A DNA stretch of 64,000 bases, taken from positions 173,034-237,033 of the forward strand of contig NZ_JAGGKP010000004.1 in NCBI RefSeq assembly GCF_017873765.1, written 5' to 3'. The translations under genes were made by a program, and so were the position numbers. This document shows, piece after piece, positions 37,064 through 45,961 of this stretch (the first letter of the stretch is position 1; each line of letters starts with the position of its first letter). A model generated the notes under the pieces. It did not search any database. It saw only the letters and a list, made by a program, of their open reading frames with translations, and had not been told where the DNA came from. The stretch is from Paenibacillus sediminis. GTDB lineage: Bacteria > Bacillota > Bacilli > Paenibacillales > Paenibacillaceae.

Positions 37064-37883
37064 ATTTGAAATCGGCCTCCAATGTTTTAATTACTGGGAT
37101 CTCCTGTATAAGCAGCGGTTTATAGGGAATGATGGGTTGCTCCATATCAATGATCCATTTCTTTGTACTAATTAAATGACGTGAAATAGTTAAGCTATTA
37201 CCAGGTAGAAGCCCCAATTTATCATCAATCTCATTTGTAATCTCAGTTAGCCCTCGCGTTCCTTTTAATAACTGCGGCTCCATTAAACGTTTTACCTTTG
37301 CAATAGTACTCTCACTAATTTGATGGCCTGTTAAATCATATACACTATGAACGTAATCTACATTCTTCGCGTAGATCACAGGAATATCTTTATCTGTAAC
37401 TAGCTCCCAAGGTACTCCTCTGCTTTCCCAATAGATCCGTTCTATCTCCATTTTTTCTACTTCCCTAGGGGTAATCAATCTAAAGGGTTTAAAAGAAACC
37501 GCAACTTCAGAATTATCTGGGTACTTCAGAAGAAAATCTGTTGTAATAACTTTCAGATCGTTTATCTTCGGCTCTATAGGATGATCTACATTTAACTCCT
37601 TTGCAATTTGAATGGTCTCCTTAATATCCATTAAATCTGAGTCTAGCAGTGGATACTGTTCTCTCATATCAAAAACTCGCCCTGACCAATCCGTGAGTAA
37701 AAAATAAAAGTACTCCCACTCAGACAAAAACAAATGCTCTCGGCCTGTCTTAATCCCCTTCGGTCTAAATGTTTTCCCCCTAGATGACACCTGCTTTGCA
37801 GTAAACCAAGGTAGATAATCCTTACCTATCCCTTGTCCACGTCCTTCTTTAACCTTTTTTTGTATCTGCTTCTGGATAGACAT
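37053..37883 (-). CDS. tnsA: transposon endonuclease TnsA
   Basis: A 276-residue protein. Opens KKVKEGRGQGIGKDYLPW, typical of TnsA. The restriction-like catalytic Glu is in MREQYPLLD, Asp in VITTDFLLKYP and Lys in AVSFKPFR. A C-terminal helical domain contacts TnsC. TnsA cuts the 5' ends so the element moves by cut-and-paste. The ATG at 37883 has AGGGAGTG six bases upstream; a GTG at 37892 overlaps that site. First gene of the tnsABC-tniQ operon. Confidence 0.92.
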   Translation of the reverse strand: MSIQKQIQKKVKEGRGQGIGKDYLPWFTAKQVSSRGKTFRPKGIKTGREHLFLSEWEYFYFLLTDWSGRVFDMREQYPLLDSDLMDIKETIQIAKELNVDHPIEPKINDLKVITTDFLLKYPDNSEVAVSFKPFRLITPREVEKMEIERIYWESRGVPWELVTDKDIPVIYAKNVDYVHSVYDLTGHQISESTIAKVKRLMEPQLLKGTRGLTEITNEIDDKLGLLPGNSLTISRHLISTKKWIIDMEQPIIPYKPLLIQEIPVIKTLEADFKYAN

Positions 37884-37924
37884 AAGAATCACTCCCTCTA
37901 GAATATAGCTTAGTGCTAATCAAA

Positions 37925-37957
37925 CAAAAAAATGGCACATACGGTTATGTATGTGCC
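37925..37957 (-). terminator. terminator between the unknown two-gene operon and tnsA
   Basis: Minus-strand stem GGCACATAC...GTATGTGCC followed by ATTTTTTTG. Confidence 0.8.
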
Positions 37958-38054
37958 TTCTCGGTGAACGTTATATACTATATAGTGTAACATCCATCAT
38001 CATTCGACACAATATATTGATACTACTAATGTTAAATATCGAATTGTTAGATAT

Positions 38055-38870
38055 TTACGACCCTCCTCTCAAGTTAGACATCTGTATTAATTTTTGATAA
38101 TAAAAATCGATTCTCCGGTTAAATTTTTCATACCCAATCAGCATGTATCGAAGTCTTACATCTATTACTTTTCGATATTTTAAAATTTCTTTTTCTCTTA
38201 TAATCCCTCGAATCATATAAGGTAGTAGCTTTTCGTAATTAATAGTGCCATACTTCATAATTACCTCTTCGCCTAATACTTGATATACATCTATTCCCCT
38301 TAAAATCGGATCTGAAGGCGTACATATTATCGAACCGAAATCAAAGCGAATAGATTTGTTATTCTGTAAATCGAGTAATATATGAGCCTTTATTAATTTC
38401 CACTCCCTTAGCAATTGCTCAAAATTACTCTTTGTGTGCTTCCACAGCATTACTTTTTCTGAAACACTGTCTTCTCCATATTGCAAAACAAATCTGTTTA
38501 ACTTTTGAGAATCTTCCTTTAGCCCACCTGCTGGAGAAAACTTCATTTTTGGAGGTAATTTAATCACATATGGTTTTACTTGCAACTGCTCTTTAGGTGT
38601 CAATACTCTCCAACTGATTGTTGTAACTAATGGGAGTATGCCCAATTGCATTAAATATTCTTTTACTTCAATACTATCTTTACTAAATACGCGAACACTC
38701 TCAAAAATACCTATTACACCTTCAGTATGCCAATGCATTCGCTTCTGACCAGTAGTTGATTGATAATCACTAATTTGGTTACGAAGCAGCTTTAGCTTCT
38801 TCTCATTCTCTAACATCTTGATATAACTTCCATTAGTAATAAACTTCTCAACACTGCTTTTCCACTCCAA
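38055..38870 (-). CDS. hypothetical protein, second gene of pair upstream of tnsA
   Basis: A 271-residue, lysine-rich, mostly helical protein with no motif I recognise. The middle has IKLPPKMKFSPAGGLKEDSQ and the end has a dense run of basic and aromatic residues (RKVIDVRLRYMLIGYEKFNR). A TTG start at 38870 is likely, since GGAGG is seven bases upstream and there is no in-frame ATG nearby. It follows 38908-39276 by 37 bp, same strand, and ends before a terminator. Its closeness to tnsA suggests a transposon-linked or defence function; this is only inferred. Confidence 0.6.
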   Translation of the reverse strand: MEWKSSVEKFITNGSYIKMLENEKKLKLLRNQISDYQSTTGQKRMHWHTEGVIGIFESVRVFSKDSIEVKEYLMQLGILPLVTTISWRVLTPKEQLQVKPYVIKLPPKMKFSPAGGLKEDSQKLNRFVLQYGEDSVSEKVMLWKHTKSNFEQLLREWKLIKAHILLDLQNNKSIRFDFGSIICTPSDPILRGIDVYQVLGEEVIMKYGTINYEKLLPYMIRGIIREKEILKYRKVIDVRLRYMLIGYEKFNRRIDFYYQKLIQMSNLRGGS

Positions 38871-38907
38871 TAAAAATACCTCCAGGGAAGTTATTAATTT
38901 ACATCAA

Positions 38908-39276
38908 CTACTGCTTTTTCATGTCATCTCTTTTTTGCCTATGATTATATTTAGAAAAACTTTTGGAATAGCTGCGGGCTGTTTTTAGCTGCTGAATACT
39001 TTGAAAGTAGCGTTCTAGCTTTAATGCGGATTCTGTAATCCTTTTAATTGCATAACACGTAATCGGCTCATGGTTGAATGGTTCAATAAGTAAAAGTTTA
39101 TCCGGTGTATTCTGATCAAAAATAACGAAAGCAATCCAAGGACCATTAACACGTGCTTGCTCAAACCATCGTTTTTTAATCGCAATATCACATGAGTAAA
39201 AAAGCTCTTTGAATTCCACCCCCTTTTCTGTAACTTGACCAATTCCAAGTACTTTTTTGTTATCTATAAAAATCAC
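38908..39276 (-). CDS. small hypothetical protein, first gene of pair upstream of tnsA
   Basis: A 122-residue protein with an N-terminal beta-rich part (KVLGIGQVTEKGVEFKELF, then WIAFVIFDQNTPDKLLLIEP) and a basic C-terminal tail (SKYNHRQKRDDMKKQ). No family is recognised. The start is likely the GTG at 39276, with AAGGA immediately before it, an unusually short spacing; no better start is seen. It is co-transcribed with 38055-38870. The next 190 bp upstream (39277-39465) have no gene. Confidence 0.55.
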   Translation of the reverse strand: MIFIDNKKVLGIGQVTEKGVEFKELFYSCDIAIKKRWFEQARVNGPWIAFVIFDQNTPDKLLLIEPFNHEPITCYAIKRITESALKLERYFQSIQQLKTARSYSKSFSKYNHRQKRDDMKKQ

Positions 39277-39465
39277 TCCTTAATAATTTCATAGTATATT
39301 AATATCCGTTTTAGGATATTTTATACAAATAGGTTTTTCTCTCTACAATATGGGTTCCATTCCTTCTGAATACACAGTTCAACTCTTCCTATTTCACCCA
39401 TCAATCAGAAAGCTGTATGGATACAGCATCCAAGGCTTATACAAAAGCATAATTCCCCAGTAACA

Positions 39466-39666
39466 CTACATCATAATTGACGGAACAGCTGCGCTGCCCG
39501 CATCCTTTGCCCGTACAGACTTAAGACTGTGAATGACCGTATTAATCACGACCGCAACTCCAGCAATAAGTGCAAGACCAATCAAATATTGAGAAGTGCT
39601 CCCGCCGCCGAATAGCACATTATAGTCCAGGTGTACGCTGTAGTACATCGGAGAAATGTAACTCAT
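39466..39666 (-). pseudogene. C-terminal fragment of an ABC-2-type permease
   Basis: The 66 codons encode SYISPMYYSVHLDYNVLFGG, then one transmembrane helix (YLIGLALIAGVAVVINTVIH) and a short basic tail, which looks like the end of an ABC-2 or YhgE-type permease. It is fused in overlap to the broken tnsA copy, so it is probably a deletion junction. Base composition is richer in GC than its neighbours by eye. Confidence 0.45.
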
Positions 39667-40091
39667 GAACTTAAAGAAGGCTTGAGAGTACGAATAACAT
39701 CTTGCAAATCTTCTGGACTATGCTCTCCAAGAACTGTTATGTTAAAATCAGTGGTCATAACGACTGGATCTCCATTATCATCACTTGGATGAGAGACATT
39801 TAATTCCTTCGCGATTTCAATGGTTCTTTCTTTAGGTAAGAGGGGATATTGCTCACGAATATCAACGACACGATCAGAAAACTCCAATGTGAGAAAATAG
39901 TGATACTCATCACGTGACATAAAATGATGGTGTCTTCCCGTCTTCCAACCTAATGAACGTGTCCGAACCCCCTTTGAAGAAAAATCATACGTTTTAATGT
40001 ATGGTTGATAATCAACACCGTGCCCCTGCCCCCGTCCTTCTTTTAATCTCCTTTGCTCAACTTTCCATTGTGGCTGTCCCTTTCTAATCAT
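39663..40091 (-). pseudogene. truncated second tnsA
   Basis: From the ATG at 40091 (GGGAGGA upstream) the frame encodes RRLKEGRGQGHGVDYQPY, SSKGVRTRSLGWKTGRHHHF, VVDIREQYPLLPKE and VVMTTDFNI, so the TnsA fold up to the catalytic Glu and Asp is present. It then ends after EDLQDVIRTLKPSLSS and lacks the catalytic Lys strand and the C-terminal domain. It is related to, but clearly distinct from, the intact tnsA at 37053, so it came from a different Tn7-like element. Confidence 0.75.
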
Positions 40092-40171
40092 TAGAGAATC
40101 CTCCCAATCAATCGTTTTTTTATCAAAATAACCCTTCATTTGAACATTCAATTGAATATTCAACACCCCTA

Positions 40172-40214
40172 AAAAGCACGAATGCTTCGTCCCTAGATTC
40201 AAGGACGAAGCATT
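40172..40214 (-). terminator. perfect hairpin upstream of the broken tnsA copy
   Basis: AATGCTTCGTCC (40181-40192) and GGACGAAGCATT (40203-40214) form a 12-bp stem; on the minus strand TTTTTAG follows a few bases later. Confidence 0.6.
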
Positions 40215-40312
40215 TAAATCAAATTATATCCACTTTTATTCAGATAGAAATTACGAGTAAAATATTCAGATAAGTTAATTTATTATACAATAAAGAAGGC
40301 TCGGAGCTCTTG

Positions 40313-40573
40313 TTTACACATCTATCCCTTCGTGCCGGTCGGAAGTCTACGATTATTACAACCAATCTCTCTTTTGAGCGCTGGGGGGAAGTCTTTCAAG
40401 ATCCCATCATGACCGCAGCGATGATTGATCGCCTCACGCATCAATCTTACATCAATCGGAAATTTGTATCGCATGAAAGAGACAAAGGAGTGGCTCTTGA
40501 AACAGCAGTTAGACTAACGGATACGGATACTCCCTTCATTATATTACTATTACATGGGGTACCGCCAACCTAA
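40313..40573 (+). pseudogene. C-terminal remnant of an IS21-family IstB ATPase
   Basis: The frame encodes KSTIITTNLSFERWGEVFQD, then PIMTAAMIDRLTHQSYIN, the conserved C-terminal part of IstB helper ATPases. The Walker A half and the IstA partner are absent. After about residue 50 the sequence no longer resembles IstB. It marks a decayed insertion sequence inside the element. Confidence 0.7.
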
Positions 40574-40627
40574 ATCTTCAATGTAAAAGAGTATTGGAAT
40601 GCCTGTAGGCCAAGATGAAGTGGCCCA

Positions 40628-41227
40628 TTAACGTGTATTTATTCTACGTTTATAGAAAGATTCTGATAAAGTTTTGAATTTTACAAAAAAACCAAAGTCT
40701 ATCAAGACTTTATATGCAAACCAGCCTAGTATCCCACCGAAAACATTAAGAATAACATCATCAATGTCTGCCACTTTATTAGGATATTGGGTTAATAAGT
40801 CGATGATATATTGAGTTATCTCAATAGACAAAGAAACAATAAAGCATGTTATGAAGGTTCTTAGAAATGAGTAGCTCTTTTGGGATACCAATTGTAAAAG
40901 TATGGGTAGTGGTAAAAGCAGAAGCACATTGCCGAAATTCTGTATGTAATTTCCATGCTGAAACGCACCTACAATAGTCTTAAACGGAATCAGGTTATCA
41001 TATAAATTCGGATAATGAACCTTATGTCCGGCATACAAATATGTTATTGGTAGCATAGTAAATTTAAAAAGCGAAAGAATGTAGAATATAAATGACAATA
41101 TGTAAGATCTATTTTTCGAAGAAATATTTTTCTTAGATATATAAAACCTTATGAACACTATAAGAACAATAATCAAATAAGCTCCAATAAATGTTAGTGG
41201 ATGAAAATCAAACGTATAACCAATCAT
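40628..41227 (-). CDS. VanZ family membrane protein
   Basis: A 199-residue protein with about five predicted transmembrane helices. The conserved VanZ core is visible as NLIPFKTI, then NVLLLLPLPILL, FIVSLSIEITQYIID and ADIDDVILNVFGGILGWF. VanZ proteins lower susceptibility to teicoplanin or lipopeptide antibiotics in some hosts; in Tn7 cargo this would be an envelope-protection gene. AGGTAG precedes the ATG. It shares a bidirectional terminator with the neighbouring gene. Confidence 0.85.
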   Translation of the reverse strand: MIGYTFDFHPLTFIGAYLIIVLIVFIRFYISKKNISSKNRSYILSFIFYILSLFKFTMLPITYLYAGHKVHYPNLYDNLIPFKTIVGAFQHGNYIQNFGNVLLLLPLPILLQLVSQKSYSFLRTFITCFIVSLSIEITQYIIDLLTQYPNKVADIDDVILNVFGGILGWFAYKVLIDFGFFVKFKTLSESFYKRRINTR

Positions 41228-41257
41228 TTATTCTACCTACTTTCTTTTGGACTAATA

Positions 41258-41298
41258 AAAGCAGTCAAAAAGGCCATGTAGGCCTTTTTGACTTTTTT
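41258..41298. terminator. bidirectional terminator
   Basis: AGTCAAAAAGGCC (41263-41275) and GGCCTTTTTGACT (41281-41293) form a perfect 13-bp stem with T-rich flanks on both strands. Confidence 0.8.
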
Positions 41299-41306
41299 AT
41301 AAAAAT

Positions 41307-41702
41307 CTACCATGAATATTTCATTGTCAAATCCCCAGTATTTTGAAAACCGGACCAATCCCTTAAATAAAATCTGTAGGTACCTGCCGACGATCCATGT
41401 AAAGTACTATCAGAAAAGGAAGTGGAAGAAACTTGGGTTGAGTCAACATCACTATATCCCAAAATTCCACTTTTCTGTAGGTAAATACCAATATTTGCGC
41501 CGGATACTCCAATTGTAGGAGACATCAAGAACTCAAAGCTAGAGGGACCACTGGGACTCCAGGTAGATTTAGAATATACTCCACCTGTCATGTCATATGA
41601 AGTGTTGTACGTACCACTTGCTGCAAAAACAAATGGAGTTAAAGAAATCAGTGTACCAATAGCAACCACGCTTGAGATAATTCTCTTCTTTAATTTAGAC
41701 AT
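41307..41702 (-). CDS. small secreted protein, unknown function
   Basis: A 131-residue protein with a clear signal peptide: basic KKRIISSVVAIGTLISLTPF, then VFAAS, with a probable cleavage after AAS or VFA. The mature part of about 100 residues is rich in Ser, Thr, Gly and aromatic residues (YNTSYDMTGGVYSKSTW; GTYRFYLRDWSGFQNTG) and probably a beta-sandwich. GGAAGGAG precedes the ATG. No family is recognised. No gene is visible in the 425 bp upstream (41703-42127). Confidence 0.7.
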   Translation of the reverse strand: MSKLKKRIISSVVAIGTLISLTPFVFAASGTYNTSYDMTGGVYSKSTWSPSGPSSFEFLMSPTIGVSGANIGIYLQKSGILGYSDVDSTQVSSTSFSDSTLHGSSAGTYRFYLRDWSGFQNTGDLTMKYSW

Positions 41703-42127
41703 TTTTTCAATCTCCTTCCCTAAATCTTATTTTGAGTTCCATAAGGCTGGCCAGCCAACTGAGAAGCTTAGTTAAGTTTCTCTTCTAAAATATGTCACAT
41801 TCTAGTAATTAATGTATATAGTTCTATCAATTCATTTATTTCTATACAATATTCGACAAAAAAACAAGTTAAAATTGACTTGAATTCTAGGATAACAAGA
41901 TCGCATAAGGAATATATAATAATTATTAAAGAGTTTTCAAAATTTTACACAAATAATGGGAAATAGGCCTTAAGTCACTTATCCATCCTAGAGTGGTAGG
42001 CACTTGGTGATAGCATCCGCTGGTGTTACCACATATTAGAGTATGAAAAAGCTGTTTAGCAAGATCATTTTCAATAGCTCCATTGGCTTTTCGATCCGAA
42101 CCTTCCTACATTTTATTTGAACCAAAA

Positions 42128-42168
42128 ACAAGAAAGTCCCTGCCACGTATGCAGGGACCTTCTTGTTT
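42128..42168 (-). terminator. terminator after the 705-residue protein gene
   Basis: Minus-strand stem GTCCCTGC...GCAGGGAC followed by TTTCTTGTTTTT. Confidence 0.8.
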
Positions 42169-42219
42169 CTTTATGAGCATTAAGCTCATTATTTCTATTA
42201 TGCCGCCGCTGGACCACTA

Positions 42220-44337
42220 TTAGCTGGCATTTTTTCTGCCACGGGATCTTTTCTTGCTATCAGATTTAAGGTCTTCTAGGACCTCTTCAACTGTGAGACC
42301 GTACTTTCGAATCGTAAAGTCCACTGCCGACATAAGCTCTTCATAAGTCCACATAACAACCTTCTTACCATACAGTCGAGCGAGTTCAACTAGCCGTGCG
42401 GTCAAACCTTGATCGAGCTCCCCAGCTACAATTAAGCCTAAAACATGTACCGATGTGTCACCGCATTTATCCACAAATTGCTGGAGCATTTCCCTACCTT
42501 TATCACTGCTCATGTTAATAGGCTTCTTTTCGTAACTTTTTGCAATACCAACAAAAACCGCATCATCCATGTCAAGCATCTTAATCGTAAAAGCAACATC
42601 TCCAAACTCCTGGCCATGATGTGGATGGAGTTTGTGATCTGTAAAAGTAACAAATGACTTCATAACACAGCGCACACTTTTTTCCTTTTGGCATGCAGCA
42701 CAACCCTCAAGACTATGCTTGGAACACTTTTCTTTCAAGAGGCTGAGGACCTCAGCCAATTCATCGCGTCGTTTCTGTGTTATTTTACGCTCGCAGACCT
42801 GCTTAAACTGCTCCAACTCTTGAATCTTATATACGACCTTCGTCACTTGCCTGCCAGCGTAGTGAACGGTGTTTTTATGAATATGAAAAGATTCCTCAGT
42901 AACAGAGAACCCCACCGTATGAAAGTATTTATTAATTAGCTTTTGAAGAAGTTCGGTAAGTGACGGTTTTGGGACAAGAACCACACCATCATACCAAGAA
43001 TCAACACGAATCTTATGATTCATAAGACATCGAACCTGATCTTCAGCTAGATGTTCAAGGCAAAATGAGCATGCTACCACAGGATTCTTCCCTTTTCTCG
43101 AAGTGATCTCAAGCAACTGCGTTTTTCCACATGATTGGCAGGTAACATCCGCATGATGTCCACAATCCTCACAGTATGGCTGATAACGCATCAATAATGC
43201 ATGCTTTTTTAATGCTGAAACCAGTTTCTCTGGGATTTGTTCTGTTAACCTAAAGCTGTCTATTTTCTTTTTCTTACAGGTAACAATAGCCTTCATCACT
43301 TGAATGATCGCAGCCTTTTCATCTTTGCCATATGCGAAATCGGCAAGATCAACATCTTCCTCCAGACCGAACGACTCAAACAGTTCATCAATCTCACCAT
43401 TATCGTAAATTGAATTAATCCGACCAATGAGCTGCCCGATTCGCCATAGACCCCAATTACGCATCTGTGAAGCTCGAAGTTGTCGTGTTAAATAAATCTT
43501 ACCTTTATCGCAGTTTACGCCTAACGTTGAGCTGAACTCTCCATCCTCGTCTATCGCTTCCTCAAACACGGAGCTTGGAGATTCGTAGTCTTCGTATTCT
43601 TTCAGCTGATCCAGTTTGCTACCAAGATTGCTATCAGTAACCGTTACCTTGTCAGGTTTGCTAGATGTAGGGTCTGCTTTGCTAAAGGTTGTTCGCTTCA
43701 TCGATTCAGTATTAAAAACCGAATTCATTACACTTTTAGTGATGTTAATAGGTGTTACAAAGCAGTCAAACGCAAGTTCAACCGCTTTTGTCACATGCCC
43801 GACAAGTGAATCCGCTGGCATGCTGACACTAAGAAAACGCTTGTCGAAGTCAATCCATAAAAAGCCATACTGAAGCTCAAAGATGGAGTTAGACATTTCA
43901 GTTTCAGGCTCAATATAATCATAGCGCGACTGGTATTTGAAGCTGATCTCCAGTGTCTCGGGATTCAACATCGTTTGTTGATCGGCGGTTAGACCCCTTA
44001 ATGCCTCTGTGGGGTATTGAAAACTAGATATGCGCTCGTTGAGGGTAACAATAGCTCTACCATCTTTATTTGCATCGATAAACGATGCAGAGGTTCTTTT
44101 AGGGTCATGAGAGCGAAGCATAAACAGTCGGAAATTGGGGCGACGACTATAGCGATTTTCTTCAAAGCAATCATCGATATCTTCAGTCCTGATCTCATCG
44201 CTTTTCTCGACGATCTCTATTAATTTAGCCTTATCTAGCCTGGAAAGTGCGTCTTGCAAATCCTTTTTGGACTCTCGTCCAGTTACCTTCCGGTAACGAT
44301 TTAAAAGTTCATCTTCCCCTACCCTTTTATAAAGCAA
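42220..44337 (-). CDS. large protein with zinc-finger cysteines and nuclease-like C-terminus
   Basis: A protein of at least 705 residues, no family recognised. Residues about 385-440 contain CEDCGHHADVTCQSCGKTQ and CSFCLEHL, a treble zinc-ribbon region; CAACQKEKSVRC follows at about 545. The C-terminal 130 residues (EFGDVAFTIKMLDMDDAVFV, then GIAKSYEKK) loosely resemble a PD-(D/E)xK nuclease core. The only in-frame start codon is a TTG at 44337 without a ribosome-binding site. The frame stays open another 84 bp upstream and encodes credible residues, so a rare start or a frameshift is possible. Candidate defence effector. Confidence 0.6.
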   Translation of the reverse strand: MLYKRVGEDELLNRYRKVTGRESKKDLQDALSRLDKAKLIEIVEKSDEIRTEDIDDCFEENRYSRRPNFRLFMLRSHDPKRTSASFIDANKDGRAIVTLNERISSFQYPTEALRGLTADQQTMLNPETLEISFKYQSRYDYIEPETEMSNSIFELQYGFLWIDFDKRFLSVSMPADSLVGHVTKAVELAFDCFVTPINITKSVMNSVFNTESMKRTTFSKADPTSSKPDKVTVTDSNLGSKLDQLKEYEDYESPSSVFEEAIDEDGEFSSTLGVNCDKGKIYLTRQLRASQMRNWGLWRIGQLIGRINSIYDNGEIDELFESFGLEEDVDLADFAYGKDEKAAIIQVMKAIVTCKKKKIDSFRLTEQIPEKLVSALKKHALLMRYQPYCEDCGHHADVTCQSCGKTQLLEITSRKGKNPVVACSFCLEHLAEDQVRCLMNHKIRVDSWYDGVVLVPKPSLTELLQKLINKYFHTVGFSVTEESFHIHKNTVHYAGRQVTKVVYKIQELEQFKQVCERKITQKRRDELAEVLSLLKEKCSKHSLEGCAACQKEKSVRCVMKSFVTFTDHKLHPHHGQEFGDVAFTIKMLDMDDAVFVGIAKSYEKKPINMSSDKGREMLQQFVDKCGDTSVHVLGLIVAGELDQGLTARLVELARLYGKKVVMWTYEELMSAVDFTIRKYGLTVEEVLEDLKSDSKKRSRGRKNAS

Positions 44338-44470
44338 ATGGCGAATCGCTTTATTCTGGACATGTAAAAGCTTATCCGTGTTCTTTCCGACATGTAATGC
44401 GAGCCCTCCCTCGTACTCTGTCTACTATATCTTATTAAATAATAACATAAATCTCCGGTCGGATACGACA

Positions 44471-44494
44471 GATTATCCAAGATTGTGGATAATC
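44471..44494. promoter_or_regulatory. inverted repeat in an intergenic region
   Basis: GATTATCC and GGATAATC separated by eight bases, upstream of the 705-residue gene. It could be an operator. The 44420-44682 stretch is otherwise without genes. Confidence 0.35.
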
Positions 44495-44682
44495 AATCAG
44501 TGTTCAATGACAATATAATTAATTGGTTCGTTAAGAACATTGTAGTAGCAGGCTTTTGATTCTCATGGGACTTAATAATAAGTTACAGCATAGTTGATTA
44601 ACCATGAAAATCCAACCTAATACAAATTATAGTTACAGTAAGGTTAGTAATTTCACTGGTGTTCACATAACTTCCCCATTAG

Positions 44683-44713
44683 AAAAAGCACTCCGAGAAA
44701 TGAGTGCTTTTTG
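44683..44713. terminator. bidirectional terminator after darG
   Basis: AAAAAGCACTC...GAGTGCTTTTT perfect 11-bp stem with eight-base loop. Confidence 0.8.
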
Positions 44714-44740
44714 TTTATCCGACTATGTTAGCAATTTGTA

Positions 44741-45886
44741 TTATTTATTTTCCAATTCACCTAATAATGGACCTAACTTTATTTTTCCGGTTTCAATACT
44801 CATGCCAATTTTTTTCGCATTTAGAATCTTAAAAATCTCTTGCTCATCGAACCAATAATTTATATAAAATATACTCTTAAATGGTTTATTGAGATATTTC
44901 AATAATGAGCTAATTCCATTCAAGTCTAGAGAGTTTATTAGTGTTACATCAGCAAGCTTTTGCCGAAACTTTAGAGCATTTGAGTTTTCATACACTCTCC
45001 ATGTCTGATCTGGTTGTGTTATTGAAGTTATTAGAATTCTATCCTTATCCCACATATTTTGAAATCTTTTATGCACTTCAAAGTTAAGAATGCCGTAAGG
45101 AACAACAAAGATTGCTCTAAATCCTTTTACTAGTATGGTTTTTGCAAACTCGTAATCCGTATTATTCCTTAAACTAAGCAGTAGTACAGTACTATCTATT
45201 GGAATTTCGTTTATTACCCTCAATAAGGAGTCTCTTTCTTTTTCGGTAGACTTTGCATTAACTAAAATCGAGAGTTTCATTTCCTTCAATAAAGCAGTAT
45301 TACCAATACAGTACACATTATGAGCCGCCCGCCCTGCAATTTCCCTTGGGTACAACTCATCATTTGGAAGAATTGTAACTACATGATGTTTAATAAGTTC
45401 ATTAACCCAATTCTTATTTTTATGATTTTCTACTGAACTCGTGGGATTAAAAACAAAAATTTTTGCATCGAGATCACCTAGAAACTTACTTATCATATCT
45501 TTAACAATATCCCAGTTAAGGCCACCGTGTCCACAACCTAATGCAGGTAGTGTAACAGTTGCTCCCTTATGTTCAACAAGGAAGTCCCTGAACCATATCA
45601 GACCTTTTTCAATATATTCGTATTCAGAAGGGTTTTTCCAATGAACTTTTGTCGGAAAATTTATGATTGTACTAGTTGTAAGTAAGTCCGACTCTATCCA
45701 AACGTGTGGCTTTCCTGGCGCAACTTTTTTATTTTTACAAGCCAGTGCATAATCGTTGAACATTTGAGGATATTTATTTTTAAATGCAAGTGCAACCCCT
45801 GCCCCCATTACTCCTACGCAATTCACAGTGTTTACGCGAATATCAGCTTTATAATCGAAAAAATCACCAGTTACAAACTCTAACAC
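44741..45886 (-). CDS. darG: DarG-like macrodomain antitoxin with SLOG-like C-terminus
   Basis: A 381-residue protein. The macrodomain fills residues 1-165: VRVNTVNCVGVMGAG-like loop (seen as INTVNCVGVMGAGVALAFK with VN in the first place), INFPTKVHWKNPSEY and LPALGCGHGGLNW. It should remove ADP-ribose from DNA thymidine and so neutralise DarT. Residues about 195-300 (LSILVNAKSTEKERDSLL, then STVLLLSLRNNTDYEFAKTI) look like a SLOG/DprA-type Rossmann domain rather than the usual DarG C-terminus. The start is GTG at 45886, with GAAGGGAG upstream. It follows darT by 75 bp. Confidence 0.8.
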   Translation of the reverse strand: MLEFVTGDFFDYKADIRVNTVNCVGVMGAGVALAFKNKYPQMFNDYALACKNKKVAPGKPHVWIESDLLTTSTIINFPTKVHWKNPSEYEYIEKGLIWFRDFLVEHKGATVTLPALGCGHGGLNWDIVKDMISKFLGDLDAKIFVFNPTSSVENHKNKNWVNELIKHHVVTILPNDELYPREIAGRAAHNVYCIGNTALLKEMKLSILVNAKSTEKERDSLLRVINEIPIDSTVLLLSLRNNTDYEFAKTILVKGFRAIFVVPYGILNFEVHKRFQNMWDKDRILITSITQPDQTWRVYENSNALKFRQKLADVTLINSLDLNGISSLLKYLNKPFKSIFYINYWFDEQEIFKILNAKKIGMSIETGKIKLGPLLGELENK

Positions 45887-45961
45887 TATTCACACTCCCT
45901 TCACAACTACTAAAGAAAACAAAAGGTAATAATAATAATTCCTCGGTATTTATAGATTTTA

